Source of the DNA: Cyanobium sp. C1_MAG_00004
GTDB lineage: Bacteria > Cyanobacteriota > Cyanobacteriia > PCC-6307 > Cyanobiaceae
Reading direction: 5' to 3'
NCBI GenBank assembly: GCA_027486935.1
Contig: JAIXOF010000237.1
Location: forward strand, 1 to 60,821
DNA length: 60,821 bases
Shown: positions 29,063 through 51,114 of the stretch, one piece after another
Layout: each line of letters opens with the position of its first letter
How positions within the stretch are numbered: the stretch's first letter is position 1
Program-made: the position numbers and the translations under genes
Notes under the pieces: model-generated
Told to the model about the DNA's origin: nothing
Seen by the model: the letters and a program-made list of their open reading frames with translations, nothing else
The model's database searches: none

Positions 29063-29438
29063 CCCGGGCCGGCGCGGGCAACCCGAGCGGCTGAAGCTCC
29101 TGTTGGCGCAATCGCCGCTCCAGCTCAGGCAGATCGTCATACCCCACCCAGTGGATGCAGTCCACCGGACAGGTGTCGATCGCTTCCTGAATGCGCTCGG
29201 TGCTGTCACCGTCCTGGCGGATGGCTCGCGAACGGCCCCAGTGGGGTTCCAGCGCAAACGTGTTGGCCGCCACGTGGGCGCAATAACGGCAGCCAATGCA
29301 GACGGCCTCGTCGACCCAGACCGCCTGCTGGCGCAGGGCTCCGCCCAACAGGGGTTCCAGCCCATTGGCACGACCTTGCTGCGAAGCGGCAGGGACAGCA
29401 AACGCCAGTTCTGCCCCGGCTGAATGTTCGCCGGCCAT
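29037..29438 (-). CDS. Ferredoxin-like 4Fe-4S protein
   Basis: A 133-residue protein with one clear cluster motif: CIGCRYC near residue 47, and CPVDCIHWV near residue 90 supplying the fourth cysteine. The 40-residue N-terminal extension and basic tail are unlike plant-type 2Fe-2S ferredoxins. Its start overlaps the DUF1257 stop by one base, so the two are co-transcribed. A role in single-electron transfer is likely; the partner is unknown. Confidence 0.88.
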   Translation of the reverse strand: MAGEHSAGAELAFAVPAASQQGRANGLEPLLGGALRQQAVWVDEAVCIGCRYCAHVAANTFALEPHWGRSRAIRQDGDSTERIQEAIDTCPVDCIHWVGYDDLPELERRLRQQELQPLGLPAPARVKRTLPRG

Positions 29439-29827
29439 CAGGCCCAGCGGGTGACCACCAGCTCAATGGCGCCGTCGAGCTGGCTGGTCTGTTCAGCCAC
29501 CTGGAAACCCTCGGCGGCACTGGCCGCCAGAATGGCTTCAAGGGCATAGCGCTGGTTGAGCTGGGCCAGGAACCGCTCGGGCGGCACCGGCAGAGCCCAG
29601 AGGTCGAGATCGGTGACCAGCTCGTAGGCCCCGTTGGCAGGATTCCAGCGAAAGCCCAGATCACCGCCCTTGCTGCCGCTGATCACCAGGTCGGCCGTCT
29701 CCAGTTGGCCGCGGTAGCCGCGAACCTGGCGCGGTCCTGTTGTGGGTGCATGGCCCAGGGCTGTCAGGGCAGCCACCAGAGCATCACGGTCACGCAGCTC
29801 GGTCTTGATGGTGCTGAAGTGCGACAT
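29438..29827 (-). CDS. DUF1257 (Ycf35-like) protein
   Basis: A 129-residue protein starting MSHFSTIKTELRDRDALVAAL, typical of DUF1257/Ycf35, which is conserved in cyanobacteria and some plastids. GSKGGDLGFRWNPANGAYEL and a C-terminal LVVTRWA are also family-like. Function unknown. It lies between DUF2997 and the ferredoxin, a common cyanobacterial arrangement. Confidence 0.88.
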   Translation of the reverse strand: MSHFSTIKTELRDRDALVAALTALGHAPTTGPRQVRGYRGQLETADLVISGSKGGDLGFRWNPANGAYELVTDLDLWALPVPPERFLAQLNQRYALEAILAASAAEGFQVAEQTSQLDGAIELVVTRWA

Positions 29828-29847
29828 CGGAACCAGACGGAAAGAAA

Positions 29848-30105
29848 TCAGGACTGGGGAAAGGGGCCGGCGGGGGGCTCGGCGAGGGGAGCGACCTGCT
29901 GATGGGAGACCTGCCCCTGCAGGTCAACAACGGGCTGGTAGGCCTCTGCCGTGGGCTGGCGCTGCTGCACCGTGCCCAGACGCGCTTCGATGCGCTCGGT
30001 CAACCGTTCGCAGGCAGCACCGGCCAGACCCTCAACGGTTTCCTCGACCCGACCATCGGGGCGGATGCGGTAGCGAATGGTCTGCTGAGCAGGTTGCTGA
30101 GCCAA
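29848..30105 (-). CDS. DUF2997 protein
   Basis: An 85-residue protein whose first 45 residues (QTIRYRIRPDGRVEETVEGL) match the DUF2997 type that accompanies DUF1257. It has a conserved-looking cysteine (GAACERLTERIE) and a proline/glutamine-rich tail. Function unknown; it starts the DUF2997-DUF1257-ferredoxin group. Confidence 0.82.
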   Translation of the reverse strand: MAQQPAQQTIRYRIRPDGRVEETVEGLAGAACERLTERIEARLGTVQQRQPTAEAYQPVVDLQGQVSHQQVAPLAEPPAGPFPQS

Positions 30106-30156
30106 GGCCAGCGCCAGCGGGTTGGGTGATGCTAGCCGCGTTTCCCAGCGGCGTGG

Positions 30157-31008
30157 TCAGGCCAGCAGGCCTTCGTCCACCAGGGTCTGCAGCCGCTCCA
30201 GGACCTCAGGACGCTCCAGTTGCTCAAGCGCCAGTCGAGCTTCGTCGCGCACGCTGGCCTCCTGGTCCTCCAGAAGGGCGTGGATCAGGGCCTGAACCAC
30301 CGCCTGTTGGCGGGGGTCGACCAGGTCGGGGTAGAGACGCCCCAGGGCCCAGGCACTGTTGCTGCGGACGGCCGGTTCACTGTCGATGCGCAGGCTCTGC
30401 AGCAGCTGGGCTGCAGCGGGATCGGCCTTGGCCGCACCGGTGCTGCCGGCCTCGGCCAGGGACGTGGCCGCCCACAGGCGCACCGCGGCCACATCCACCT
30501 GCAGGGCGCGGATCAACGGGTTGAGCACCGGCGCATCGGGAAAGTTGCCCAGGCTCCAGGCCACGGCCTTGCGCACATACCCGTTGCTGTCAGAAGCAAG
30601 CAGGGCGAGCAGGGGTTCGACCGCCAGCGGGTGGGGGTTGCGCCCCAGGGCATAGACGGCGCTCATGCGTTCAATCGGGCAGGGCGCCTCCAGCAGGGGC
30701 AGCAATTGCGGGGTCGCCCGTGGATCCCGGTGCTCACAGAAGATGCGCAGCCCCTGCAGGCGTTGCTCGTGATCGCCCTGCAGCAGGGCCAGGCCCAGAT
30801 CGCATTCGGCGGCGGCGTCCGAGCTCTCGACGTCGTCAGGATCGATCTCGTCGAGGGGGTCCCCGAGCAGCTCCTGGGCCAGCTCAGCGGCCAGCACGTC
30901 GGGATCGAGCACCAGGTCGTGGGTGGCGTTCTCGTCGTAAGGACGCCAGCCCCCGGCCACGGTGGACCCGTCCGCCGGAACAGCAGGCTGTTCGGAAGAG
31001 ATGCTCAC
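30157..31008 (-). CDS. HEAT-repeat protein
   Basis: About 283 residues from GTG 31008, which has GAGG at a suitable distance; an ATG at 31050 would overlap the preceding small gene. After an acidic N-terminus, at least five HEAT/PBS-lyase-like helical repeats fill residues 70-280, for example RMSAVYALGRNPHPLAVEPL, VRKAVAWSLGNFPDAPVL and VRSNSAWALGRLYPDLVD. Similar cyanobacterial proteins include bilin lyases and NblB-like proteins; the exact role cannot be read here. Confidence 0.82.
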   Translation of the reverse strand: MSISSEQPAVPADGSTVAGGWRPYDENATHDLVLDPDVLAAELAQELLGDPLDEIDPDDVESSDAAAECDLGLALLQGDHEQRLQGLRIFCEHRDPRATPQLLPLLEAPCPIERMSAVYALGRNPHPLAVEPLLALLASDSNGYVRKAVAWSLGNFPDAPVLNPLIRALQVDVAAVRLWAATSLAEAGSTGAAKADPAAAQLLQSLRIDSEPAVRSNSAWALGRLYPDLVDPRQQAVVQALIHALLEDQEASVRDEARLALEQLERPEVLERLQTLVDEGLLA

Positions 31009-31018
31009 GGCCGCCGCC

Positions 31019-31189
31019 TCACTGAAGCGGCGCCGGGGCGGCCATGTCACCCGGCAGCCAGATGCGGGCGCTGACCGCGATCAGCGCCAGGCCAAACAAC
31101 AGCACGATGGCCGCCGGCAACAGGGTGGAGCGCAAGAACTGCACGGGTTGGGAACGCAGATGAACCGGCCGGATGCCGGCCCCCATCAT
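31019..31189 (-). CDS. 56-residue membrane peptide
   Basis: ATG 31189 opens 56 codons. The basic start (MMGAGIRPVHLRSQPVQFLR) is followed by one hydrophobic segment (STLLPAAIVLLFGLALIAVS) and a short tail ending in alanine/proline. It ends 10 bp before the HEAT-repeat gene on the same strand, so the two probably share a transcript. The frame runs further upstream across the divergent ampG-like gene, but that is a shadow. Family unknown. Confidence 0.5.
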   Translation of the reverse strand: MMGAGIRPVHLRSQPVQFLRSTLLPAAIVLLFGLALIAVSARIWLPGDMAAPAPLQ

Positions 31190-31222
31190 CGCCCTTAGGG
31201 TTCCGCCACCAGTGCCCCGACG

Positions 31223-32521
31223 ATGAGCCCGCACAGCGCAGCACCCGCCGCAGCCGGTACAGCCCGCCAACGGTTGGTGGCGGTGGCGGCCGAGGGCGTT
31301 GCCAGCGGCAGCCCGCTCAACATCGGCAGCAAGCTGCTGCAGGGTTGGCTCAGCGCCAGTGGGGTGTCGCTCGAGCTGATCGGGGTGATCCCCCAGCTGG
31401 CAGCCCTGCCCTACGCCTTCAAGGTGCTGTGGTCCCCGCTGCTCGACCGCTGGCCCCTGGGCTGGCCCGACCGGCGACGTGGCTGGATTCTGGTGCTGCA
31501 GCTGAGCCTGGTCGTTGTGCTGCTGGTGCTGGCCCTGGTGGCGGGCCTGACAGCACCAGGGCCGGGGGTGCTGCGGTTGGCGACGTTGCTGGCCCTGGTG
31601 CTGGCGGCCGCCAGTGCCACCCAGGACATCGTCGTCGACGCCTACCGCACCGACCTGCTGCCCGAGCACGAGCGGGGCCAGGGGGCCGCGGTGCACAACC
31701 TGGGTTACCGAACCGGCATGTTGCTGGTCAGTTCCGGCGGGTTCCTGCTGGCCAGCAGCCTGGGCTGGTGGGCCGCTTTTGCAGGCTGCGCCGTGCTGAT
31801 GCTGGCGGTGGTGCCATTCACCCTGATGGCGCCGCGCCTGGCTCCGCTGGACCATCCCCCCACCAGCCTGCGCCAGGCCGTCGTCGGTCCGGCGCGCGAG
31901 TTTCTGCGGCGCACCGGCGCAGGCACCGCCCCCTGGTTGCTGCTGCTGGTGCTGCTGTACCGCTGGCCCGACGGCCTGCTGGCGGCCCTGTCGATCGCCT
32001 TTCTCAAGCAGGCAGGTTTCAGCGATGCCCAGATCGGTCTGCTCGACGGGGGCTGGGCAATCGCGGCCACCATGGCCGGGACCCTGCTGGGGGGGGTGCT
32101 GTTCGCCCGTCTTGGGCTCAACCGCAGCCTGTGGCTGTTTGCCCTGGTGGGCGCCGCCGGCAATCTGGCCTATGCCGCCCTGGCCCGTTTCGGCGGCGGA
32201 CTGCCGGGGCTGATGGCCGCCGTGAGCCTCGAGAACGTGGGCAACGGCATGGTGGGGGCCGGGTTTGTGGCCCTGCTGATGAGCCTCTGCAACCCGCGCT
32301 TCTCGGCCACCCAGTACGCCCTGCTGTCAAGCATCTACGCCTTCAGCCGCACCCTGCTGGCCCTGCCGTCCGGCTGGCTGGCTGCCCGGGTGGGCTGGAG
32401 CGAGTACTTCGTGCTGACCGCCCTGGCCGCCCTGCCGTCCCTGGCCCTGATGGCCAGGCTGGTGCCCTGGCATGGCGATGGCTGCCGCGGCGCCTTTGAC
32501 CCGGCCCGCGATCCCACCTGA
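31223..32521 (+). CDS. AmpG-like MFS permease
   Basis: A 432-residue major facilitator with about twelve membrane segments. The AmpG-type signature SATQDIVVDAYRTDLLP is in segment 4, with FKVLWSPLLDRWPLG before it. AmpG imports anhydromuropeptides for cell-wall recycling; the cyanobacterial substrate is inferred from family only. Divergent from the HEAT-repeat group. Confidence 0.85.
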   Translation: MSPHSAAPAAAGTARQRLVAVAAEGVASGSPLNIGSKLLQGWLSASGVSLELIGVIPQLAALPYAFKVLWSPLLDRWPLGWPDRRRGWILVLQLSLVVVLLVLALVAGLTAPGPGVLRLATLLALVLAAASATQDIVVDAYRTDLLPEHERGQGAAVHNLGYRTGMLLVSSGGFLLASSLGWWAAFAGCAVLMLAVVPFTLMAPRLAPLDHPPTSLRQAVVGPAREFLRRTGAGTAPWLLLLVLLYRWPDGLLAALSIAFLKQAGFSDAQIGLLDGGWAIAATMAGTLLGGVLFARLGLNRSLWLFALVGAAGNLAYAALARFGGGLPGLMAAVSLENVGNGMVGAGFVALLMSLCNPRFSATQYALLSSIYAFSRTLLALPSGWLAARVGWSEYFVLTALAALPSLALMARLVPWHGDGCRGAFDPARDPT

Positions 32522-34024
32522 ACCGATCCAGCCAGCGCCGGCTCTAACTTGACGATCGCTTGAGTTCGATCCCAGTGCTGCGCAGAACACCCGTGCTGCA
32601 CGGGTTCACGCTGGTCATCGCAGCGGTCATCTGCCCTGCGCCGCTCCTGCCTGCCGCAGGTGCCGAACCGCCACCCCATTCTCCACGGGTGGAACGGTTG
32701 ATCAACCAGGCCGAGCGACTGTCAACCGTGTTGTCGCAGCGCCAGGTGCGGCTGGGCCAGGCCGAGGCCCTGGCGCAGGGTCTGGCCCGCAATCCCGATC
32801 TGGCTGGGGCCTATCAGGCGATCGAGGGCCGGGCCTGGACCCTGATCGCCACGCGCCGCAGTTGGTTTCCCTCGCTGCAGGTGGTAGGCAGCACCAACGC
32901 CCTGCGCAGCAATGAGCCGGTCCTGATCGGCCAGACCCTGGCGTGGCGCGACAGTGCATCGGGGTCCCAGCAACAAACGCTGTCCACCACCTCAGGACCA
33001 GGGGTGGTTTTGAACTGGTCGTTTTTTGACACCCGCCGACCGGCTGCGATCAACCAGGCCTTAGAGAACTTGAAGGCCGAGCGCTTTCTGTTTGACATCG
33101 CCGCCCGCAACCTGGCGCTCAACCTGCAGGTTGCCTATACCGGAGTGCAGGCCCAGACCGAACTGCTGCAGCGCTACGACTGGTTGCTGCAGCTGACCCG
33201 ACGTCAGCTCCACACCGCCCAGGCGTTGGTGCGGCAGGGCCGTCTGCGCCGCAGTGCGATCGACCAGCTGGCCACCGAAGAGCGCCTGCAGCTGACCCGG
33301 CTTCTGGACCGGTACCAGCAGCTGTTTCTCGCCTCAAACAGCCTGACCGCCCTGGTGGCCGGCCAACCGGGTCAGTACGTGCTGGCCTCAGAACCTCTTG
33401 CGCTGCAATCGCCCTGGCCCCTGGGACTGGACGCCACCCTGGCCCAGGCGCTCGACCTGCGCGAAGAGATCCAGCAGAAACTGGCCCTGGCGTCCCGGGA
33501 GCGCTGGGCCGCCACCCGGGCCATCAATGGCTACTTGCCTGTGTTCGGTCTGGTGGGGATCAGCAGCCTGAGCTCCAATCAAGAGAGCATCAATCAACAA
33601 CCCAGCGTGACCCGCGACAGCTGGGCCAACACCGTTGGGTTGAACTTTCGCTGGACCGTCTTTGACGGGGGCATCCTGGCCGCCGAAGCGACAGCCCTCA
33701 AGGCCCAGGCAGCCGAACAGGCCAGCGACGCCGACAACCAGAAGCTGCTCGTCAGCAAAGAAGTGATGAACGCGTTCGCCAGCTTCGTCACCGCGAGGGT
33801 GGCCGTCGAAAACACAGGCAGCGACTTTGCCCTGGCCCGGCGTTCGTTGGAAGAGAACGCAAAAGAGTTCCCCAGCCGCGGTGATGTGACGACCCTGATT
33901 CAGGGCTTCAACCTGTACATCTCAGCAGCCGACAAAGATGTCGGCGCCATCAGCCAGTTCAACAATGCCGTCTTCGGGCTGTACCGCAGTTCGGCCCTAT
34001 GGCCGCCGGGTGTGCCCGAACAGA

Positions 34025-41333
<7,309 letters not shown>

Positions 41334-41425
41334 CGGCTTGTCTTGGGCGGCGATCGGGGCAGTAGAGGGGGGATCACTGCTGTGCCTGGGAAAGGCCCTG
41401 TGATCCGTCAGCGATCAATCCACGA

Positions 41426-44716
<3,291 letters not shown>

Positions 44717-44813
44717 GCGGTGAACCTGCAGGAACGGGTTGGACGGGTTTTCAGAACTGGCCGGTCGGGGGACCTGCAACCTGGCGCATCGAAGAGCTCA
44801 GCCGACAGGAACA

Positions 44814-44842
44814 GCCGCCCCACCACTGAGGTGAGCGGCGGC
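44814..44842 (-). promoter_or_regulatory. Hairpin in the rpoB leader
   Basis: GCCGCC (44814-44819) pairs with GGCGGC (44837-44842), and CACC (44821-44824) with GGTG (44830-44833), around a five-base loop with a small internal bulge. It lies about 100 bp before the rpoB start, in the 211-bp gap after tatD. No T run follows, so it is more likely a leader structure than a terminator. Confidence 0.35.
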
Positions 44843-44927
44843 CTGCAAGGCCTGTCTCTATCCGACTCGCTTCAAGGCTGCAGGCGTCGACAACAAGGAG
44901 CGCTTCCGCTTCCAGGCCAATGGATCA

Positions 44928-45785
44928 TCATACATTGTGAAGGGTCAGTCCGAACAAGGCAGCGGCGTTACGGCTGCTGGTAATGGCAACCTGATCGAGC
45001 GGCTCGCCGCGCAGTTCGGCGACACGCTCAGCCACCGCTGCCACATAGGCGGGCTCGTTGCGTTTGCCGCGACGGGGCACCGGCGCCAGGAACGGGCAGT
45101 CGGTCTCCACCAGGTAGCGATCGGCGGGCACCGCCTGGGCACAGGCATGGGTCGCTTCGGCCTTGGGGAAGGTCACGACCCCGCTAAAGCTGATGTAGAG
45201 GCCCAGCTCCAGAAAGGCCTCCATCTCCTGGATGTTGCCGCCCCAGCAGTGCATCACGCCCCGCGGACAGGCGCCACTGGCTGCCCGCTGGCGCAACAGT
45301 TGCAGCATCGGCTCGGCCGCATCGCGGCAATGGACGATGACCGGAAGGTCGAGATCACAGGCCAGATCCAGTTGGGGTTCCAGCACCGCCAGTTGGGCCT
45401 CGAGGTTCTGCTCACGAAACAGATCCAGCCCCAGTTCGCCGATCGCGACCACACGGCTGTCAGCCCTGGCGGCCTCCCGCAACACCTGCTGGGTACTGGC
45501 AGTCCAGTGCTCGGTGTCGAGGGGATGGACACCCACCGAATAGCGCAACTCCGGGAAGCGATCAGCCAGATCCCGAATTGCCGGAATCTCACTGGGCTCA
45601 ACACAGGCATGGATCAAGGCCTGAACACCAGCCTCTCGCCACCGCTGGGACACCGCATCGAGGTCCGCATCGAAGTTGCGGAAGACGATGTGGCAATGGG
45701 AGTCGACCAGAGGGACAGACACGGGAGCTGACCAGGACAGGACGGACCGGGAAGATGCAGCCGAATTGGTCAAGCCGGACATCAA
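44928..45785 (-). CDS. TatD-family metal-dependent DNase
   Basis: A 285-residue TIM-barrel hydrolase of the TatD family, linked to DNA repair or quality control. Metal ligands are visible: VDSHCH near residue 30, AIGELGLD near 120, IVHCRD near 155 and VETDCPFLAP near 225. The first 20 or so residues are unconserved, and the true start may be a GTG just before PLVDSHCH. It lies between rpsT and rpoB, an arrangement found in related picocyanobacteria. Confidence 0.92.
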   Translation of the reverse strand: MMSGLTNSAASSRSVLSWSAPVSVPLVDSHCHIVFRNFDADLDAVSQRWREAGVQALIHACVEPSEIPAIRDLADRFPELRYSVGVHPLDTEHWTASTQQVLREAARADSRVVAIGELGLDLFREQNLEAQLAVLEPQLDLACDLDLPVIVHCRDAAEPMLQLLRQRAASGACPRGVMHCWGGNIQEMEAFLELGLYISFSGVVTFPKAEATHACAQAVPADRYLVETDCPFLAPVPRRGKRNEPAYVAAVAERVAELRGEPLDQVAITSSRNAAALFGLTLHNV

Positions 45786-45826
45786 GCCAGAAAGGTCAAG
45801 CCAGGGCAGAGCCCGTGGAAGACCGA

Positions 45827-46135
<309 letters not shown>

Positions 46136-46233
46136 TCAGACGCAAGGCAGGGCAAACGAGGATCCTACTCCCCAGGAGGCGGCCCCTATCCGCGCCTTAG
46201 CTTGAGCGGGCCTGCTGCTCTCCTGCCTGCGCA

Positions 46234-47544
46234 ATGGCCGTCTCCCCCGCAGCCCCGACGATCGACTGCCTGCGGGATGAGACGCAGGCTGGCCAGCGGT
46301 TGGTGGCCATCGCCGAGCGCACCGGTGGCCAGCAGATGGCAGAAGCCGCCCAGCGGGTCGACACCATCCTTGAGCAGGTGGCCGCGCAGGGCGATCAGGC
46401 CCTGCTGGAGTTGAGCGAACGGTTTGACGGCGTGCGGCCCGACCCGCTGCGCATACCTGCCGAGCGTCTGGCCGAAGCCTGGAATGGGCTGGAGCCCCGG
46501 CTGAAACAGTCCCTGGAGCTGGCCCACGGGCGGATTCTTGACTTTCATCAACGACAGCTGCCGGTTGACCTGAAGGTCAACGGCCCCCACGGCGAGCAGC
46601 TCGGCCGCCGTTGGCGCCCCGTGGCCAAAGCCGGGCTGTACGTACCGGGCGGCCGCGCCAGCTACCCCAGCACCGTGTTGATGAACGCCGTGCCGGCAAA
46701 GGTGGCGGGGGTGGAACGGCTGGTGATGGTGACCCCCCCCGGCCCCGGCGGCGAACCCAACCCGACCGTGCTGGCCGCAGCCCATCTGGCCGGCATCGAC
46801 GAGATCTATCGCGTTGGTGGCGCCCAGGCGATCGCCGCCCTGGCCTGGGGCACCGAATCGATTCCGCGCGTCGATGTGATCAGCGGACCGGGGAACCTCT
46901 ACGTCACCCTGGCCAAGAAAGCTGTCTACGGGCGGGTAGCGATCGATTCGCTGGCCGGCCCCAGCGAGGTGCTGGTGATCGCCGACCACACCGCTTCGGC
47001 CGACCTGGTGGCGGCCGATCTGCTGGCCCAGGCCGAGCACGATCCCCTGGCGGCAGCAATTCTGCTGACCACCAGCGAGGAGCTGGCGGCAGCGATGCCG
47101 GCGGCACTGGAACGACAACTGCAGGGTCATCCCCGCGCCGAGATCACGCGAGCGGCGATCCGCGACTGGGGGCTGATCGTGGTCTGCCGGGACCTGGAAC
47201 AGGCAGCCAGCCTGAGCGACCGGTTCGCACCGGAACACCTGGAGCTGCTGGTGGAAGATCCCGTGAACCTGGCAGAACGCATTCGGCACGCCGGCGCCAT
47301 CTTCATGGGTCCCCACACGCCGGAAGCGGTTGGCGATTACCTGGCCGGTCCCAACCACACCCTGCCCACCAGCGGCACAGCCCGCTTTGCCGGAGCGCTG
47401 AGCGTGGAGACCTTCATGCGCCACACCAGCTTGATTCAGTTCAACCGGGCTGCCCTGGAGGCCACGGGGCCGGCGGTGGTGACCCTGGCCGAGAGCGAAG
47501 GGCTGCACAGCCACGCCGAGTCGGTGCGCCGGCGGCTGGGCTGA
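46234..47544 (+). CDS. hisD: Histidinol dehydrogenase
   Basis: Catalyses the last two oxidations of histidine synthesis, using zinc. The 436 residues contain [20 protein letters not shown] and the signature region [18 protein letters not shown], followed by [13 protein letters not shown] with zinc-ligand residues. [20 protein letters not shown] is also a family segment. A long open frame on the other strand is a shadow. Confidence 0.97.
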   Translation: MAVSPAAPTIDCLRDETQAGQRLVAIAERTGGQQMAEAAQRVDTILEQVAAQGDQALLELSERFDGVRPDPLRIPAERLAEAWNGLEPRLKQSLELAHGRILDFHQRQLPVDLKVNGPHGEQLGRRWRPVAKAGLYVPGGRASYPSTVLMNAVPAKVAGVERLVMVTPPGPGGEPNPTVLAAAHLAGIDEIYRVGGAQAIAALAWGTESIPRVDVISGPGNLYVTLAKKAVYGRVAIDSLAGPSEVLVIADHTASADLVAADLLAQAEHDPLAAAILLTTSEELAAAMPAALERQLQGHPRAEITRAAIRDWGLIVVCRDLEQAASLSDRFAPEHLELLVEDPVNLAERIRHAGAIFMGPHTPEAVGDYLAGPNHTLPTSGTARFAGALSVETFMRHTSLIQFNRAALEATGPAVVTLAESEGLHSHAESVRRRLG

Positions 47545-47562
47545 GAGGGTGGCGCTGGAGGA

Positions 47563-48276
47563 TCAGCGCTTCACCAGATCGCGCACAGCGGCGATGCCAT
47601 CGGTGATTTCGCCCACCAGGACCTGATCGGTCAGGTTCACGAACAGGCCGTTTTCCAGCACGCCTGGCAGGTTGTTGATCTCCTTCTCGAGACCGACCGG
47701 ATCGCCGATGCCGCCGTCAAAGCGCACGTCGAGCACCAGGTTGCCCTGGTCGGTCACCACAGGCCCCGCCTTCTTGACCGCCATGCGCAGCTGGGCCTCA
47801 CCGCCCAGGTTGGCCAGCTGCCCCTGCACCTGGCGCCAGGCGCCAGGAAGCACCTCGACCGGCAGCAGAAAGCCCAGATTGAGCCGTTCCACCAACTTGG
47901 TGGAATCAACAACCACCACAAAACGGTCGGCGCGACGGGCCACCAGCTTTTCCTGCACATGGCAGGCTCCGCCACCTTTGATCAACTGGAACGAGGGGTC
48001 AACCTCGTCGGCCCCGTCGATCGCCAGGTCGATGCGATCGATGGCATTGAGGCTCTTGAGCGGGATCCCCAGCTCGGCGGCCAGCACCTCGCCCTGAAAC
48101 GAGGTGGTGACACCGGTGATGTCCTGCAGCTCTCCACGCTTGAGACGCTCGCCCAGCGCTTCGATCATCAGGGCAGCGGTCGAACCTGAACCCAGGCCAA
48201 CCACCATGCCGCTCTGGATCTGGTCGGTGGCCGCCAGGGCGACGGCCTGTTTCATCTGGGTCTGCAGATCGGACAT
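47563..48276 (-). CDS. rpiA: Ribose-5-phosphate isomerase A
   Basis: Interconverts ribose-5-P and ribulose-5-P in the Calvin cycle and pentose phosphate pathway. ATG 48276 ([20 protein letters not shown]) gives 237 residues; the longer open frame upstream is not conserved. [32 protein letters not shown] and the catalytic-lysine region are family motifs. Convergent with hisD, 18 bp apart. Confidence 0.96.
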   Translation of the reverse strand: MSDLQTQMKQAVALAATDQIQSGMVVGLGSGSTAALMIEALGERLKRGELQDITGVTTSFQGEVLAAELGIPLKSLNAIDRIDLAIDGADEVDPSFQLIKGGGACHVQEKLVARRADRFVVVVDSTKLVERLNLGFLLPVEVLPGAWRQVQGQLANLGGEAQLRMAVKKAGPVVTDQGNLVLDVRFDGGIGDPVGLEKEINNLPGVLENGLFVNLTDQVLVGEITDGIAAVRDLVKR

Positions 48277-48331
48277 CGCACCGGTGCGCGGGCCGCGACC
48301 GTAGCAAGGTCTGCCGCGGCGGTCGAACCGC

Positions 48332-50288
<1,957 letters not shown>

Positions 50289-50301
50289 GGACCTAAGTTG
50301 C

Positions 50302-50613
50302 ATGACCGCATTCACCCTGGCTATGGCTTCGATTCCCCCCGGCAGCCGTCAACGCTGCAGCCTGTGCCAGGTGGAGATACAGGGCATGGCCGGCGGCCAG
50401 GATTTGGTCTATTTCAGCCATGGCGGTCCGGGCAGCCGGGCCAAGCTCTGGGCACGCGTCTGCCAGTACCTGCGCAGTGACGATCAGTTGAAGCAGTGTC
50501 TCAATCAGGACCCCAGCCGACGGGGCACGGTGCAGGCCTCGGATTACTTTGCCGAGGCTCCGGTCATCGATCTGCCGCCTGCCGCTGGCGGCGGGACTGG
50601 ACAACAGGCATGA
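50302..50613 (+). CDS. Small cysteine-containing protein heading the rimP operon
   Basis: A 103-residue product from ATG 50302 (MTAFTLAMASIPPGSRQR). It has a CxxC pair (RCSLCQVEIQ) and a later cysteine pair (VCQYLRSDDQLKQCL), with YFSHGGPGSRAKLWARV between them. The stop overlaps the rimP start (ATGA), so it is the first gene of the rimP-nusA-ylxR-infB operon. I do not recognise the family; the CxxC could suggest metal binding. Confidence 0.65.
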   Translation: MTAFTLAMASIPPGSRQRCSLCQVEIQGMAGGQDLVYFSHGGPGSRAKLWARVCQYLRSDDQLKQCLNQDPSRRGTVQASDYFAEAPVIDLPPAAGGGTGQQA

Positions 50614-51086
50614 GCACCACTTCACCACTGCCAGAGCTCGAACGGCTTGCCGCTGCAGCGGCTCTGGATGCCGGTTTTCGTGTGGTGGAGCTTCACCTAC
50701 TGAGCCACCGTCTGCCGATGACCCTGCAGGTGATGGTGCAACGGGCCGACGGCAGCGATGTCTCGCTCGACGACTGCGCCGGGCTCAGCGCGCCCCTTGG
50801 CGAGGTGATCGAAGCCTCTGGACTGCTAACGGCCGCCTATGTTCTGGAGATCAGCAGCCCCGGGATCGGCGAGGTGCTGCGCAGCGACCGTGACTTCCGC
50901 AGCTTCCGCGGTTTTCCGGTCGCCGTGCTGCACCGCGATGCCAAGGGCGTTGAGCAGCGAAGCGAAGGTCTTCTGCTAGAGCGTGATGAGGATGCCGTGC
51001 ACCTCAACAAGCGCGGCAGGCCGAAACGCATCAACCGTTGCGACGTGATCAGCGTCAACCTGATCACCCCCAGCTCCGACAACTGA
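50610..51086 (+). CDS. rimP: Ribosome maturation factor RimP
   Basis: Assists 30S subunit maturation. ATG 50610 gives 158 residues. Conserved parts are FRVVELHLLSHRLPMTLQVM, DDCAGLSAPLGEVIEA, LEISSPGIGEVLRSDRDF and the SH3-like C-terminal domain. Located upstream of nusA, as in most bacteria. Confidence 0.95.
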   Translation: MSTTSPLPELERLAAAAALDAGFRVVELHLLSHRLPMTLQVMVQRADGSDVSLDDCAGLSAPLGEVIEASGLLTAAYVLEISSPGIGEVLRSDRDFRSFRGFPVAVLHRDAKGVEQRSEGLLLERDEDAVHLNKRGRPKRINRCDVISVNLITPSSDN

Positions 51087-51114
51087 ATCACCTCAAAACT
51101 GAATCACCCCCGCC

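Noticed and set aside
46186-47514. A 442-codon open frame on the minus strand
   Set aside because: Antisense to hisD.
47552-47569. GCGCTG/CAGCGC hairpin between hisD and rpiA as a bidirectional terminator
   Set aside because: Only a 6-bp stem and no T run on either side; too weak to call.
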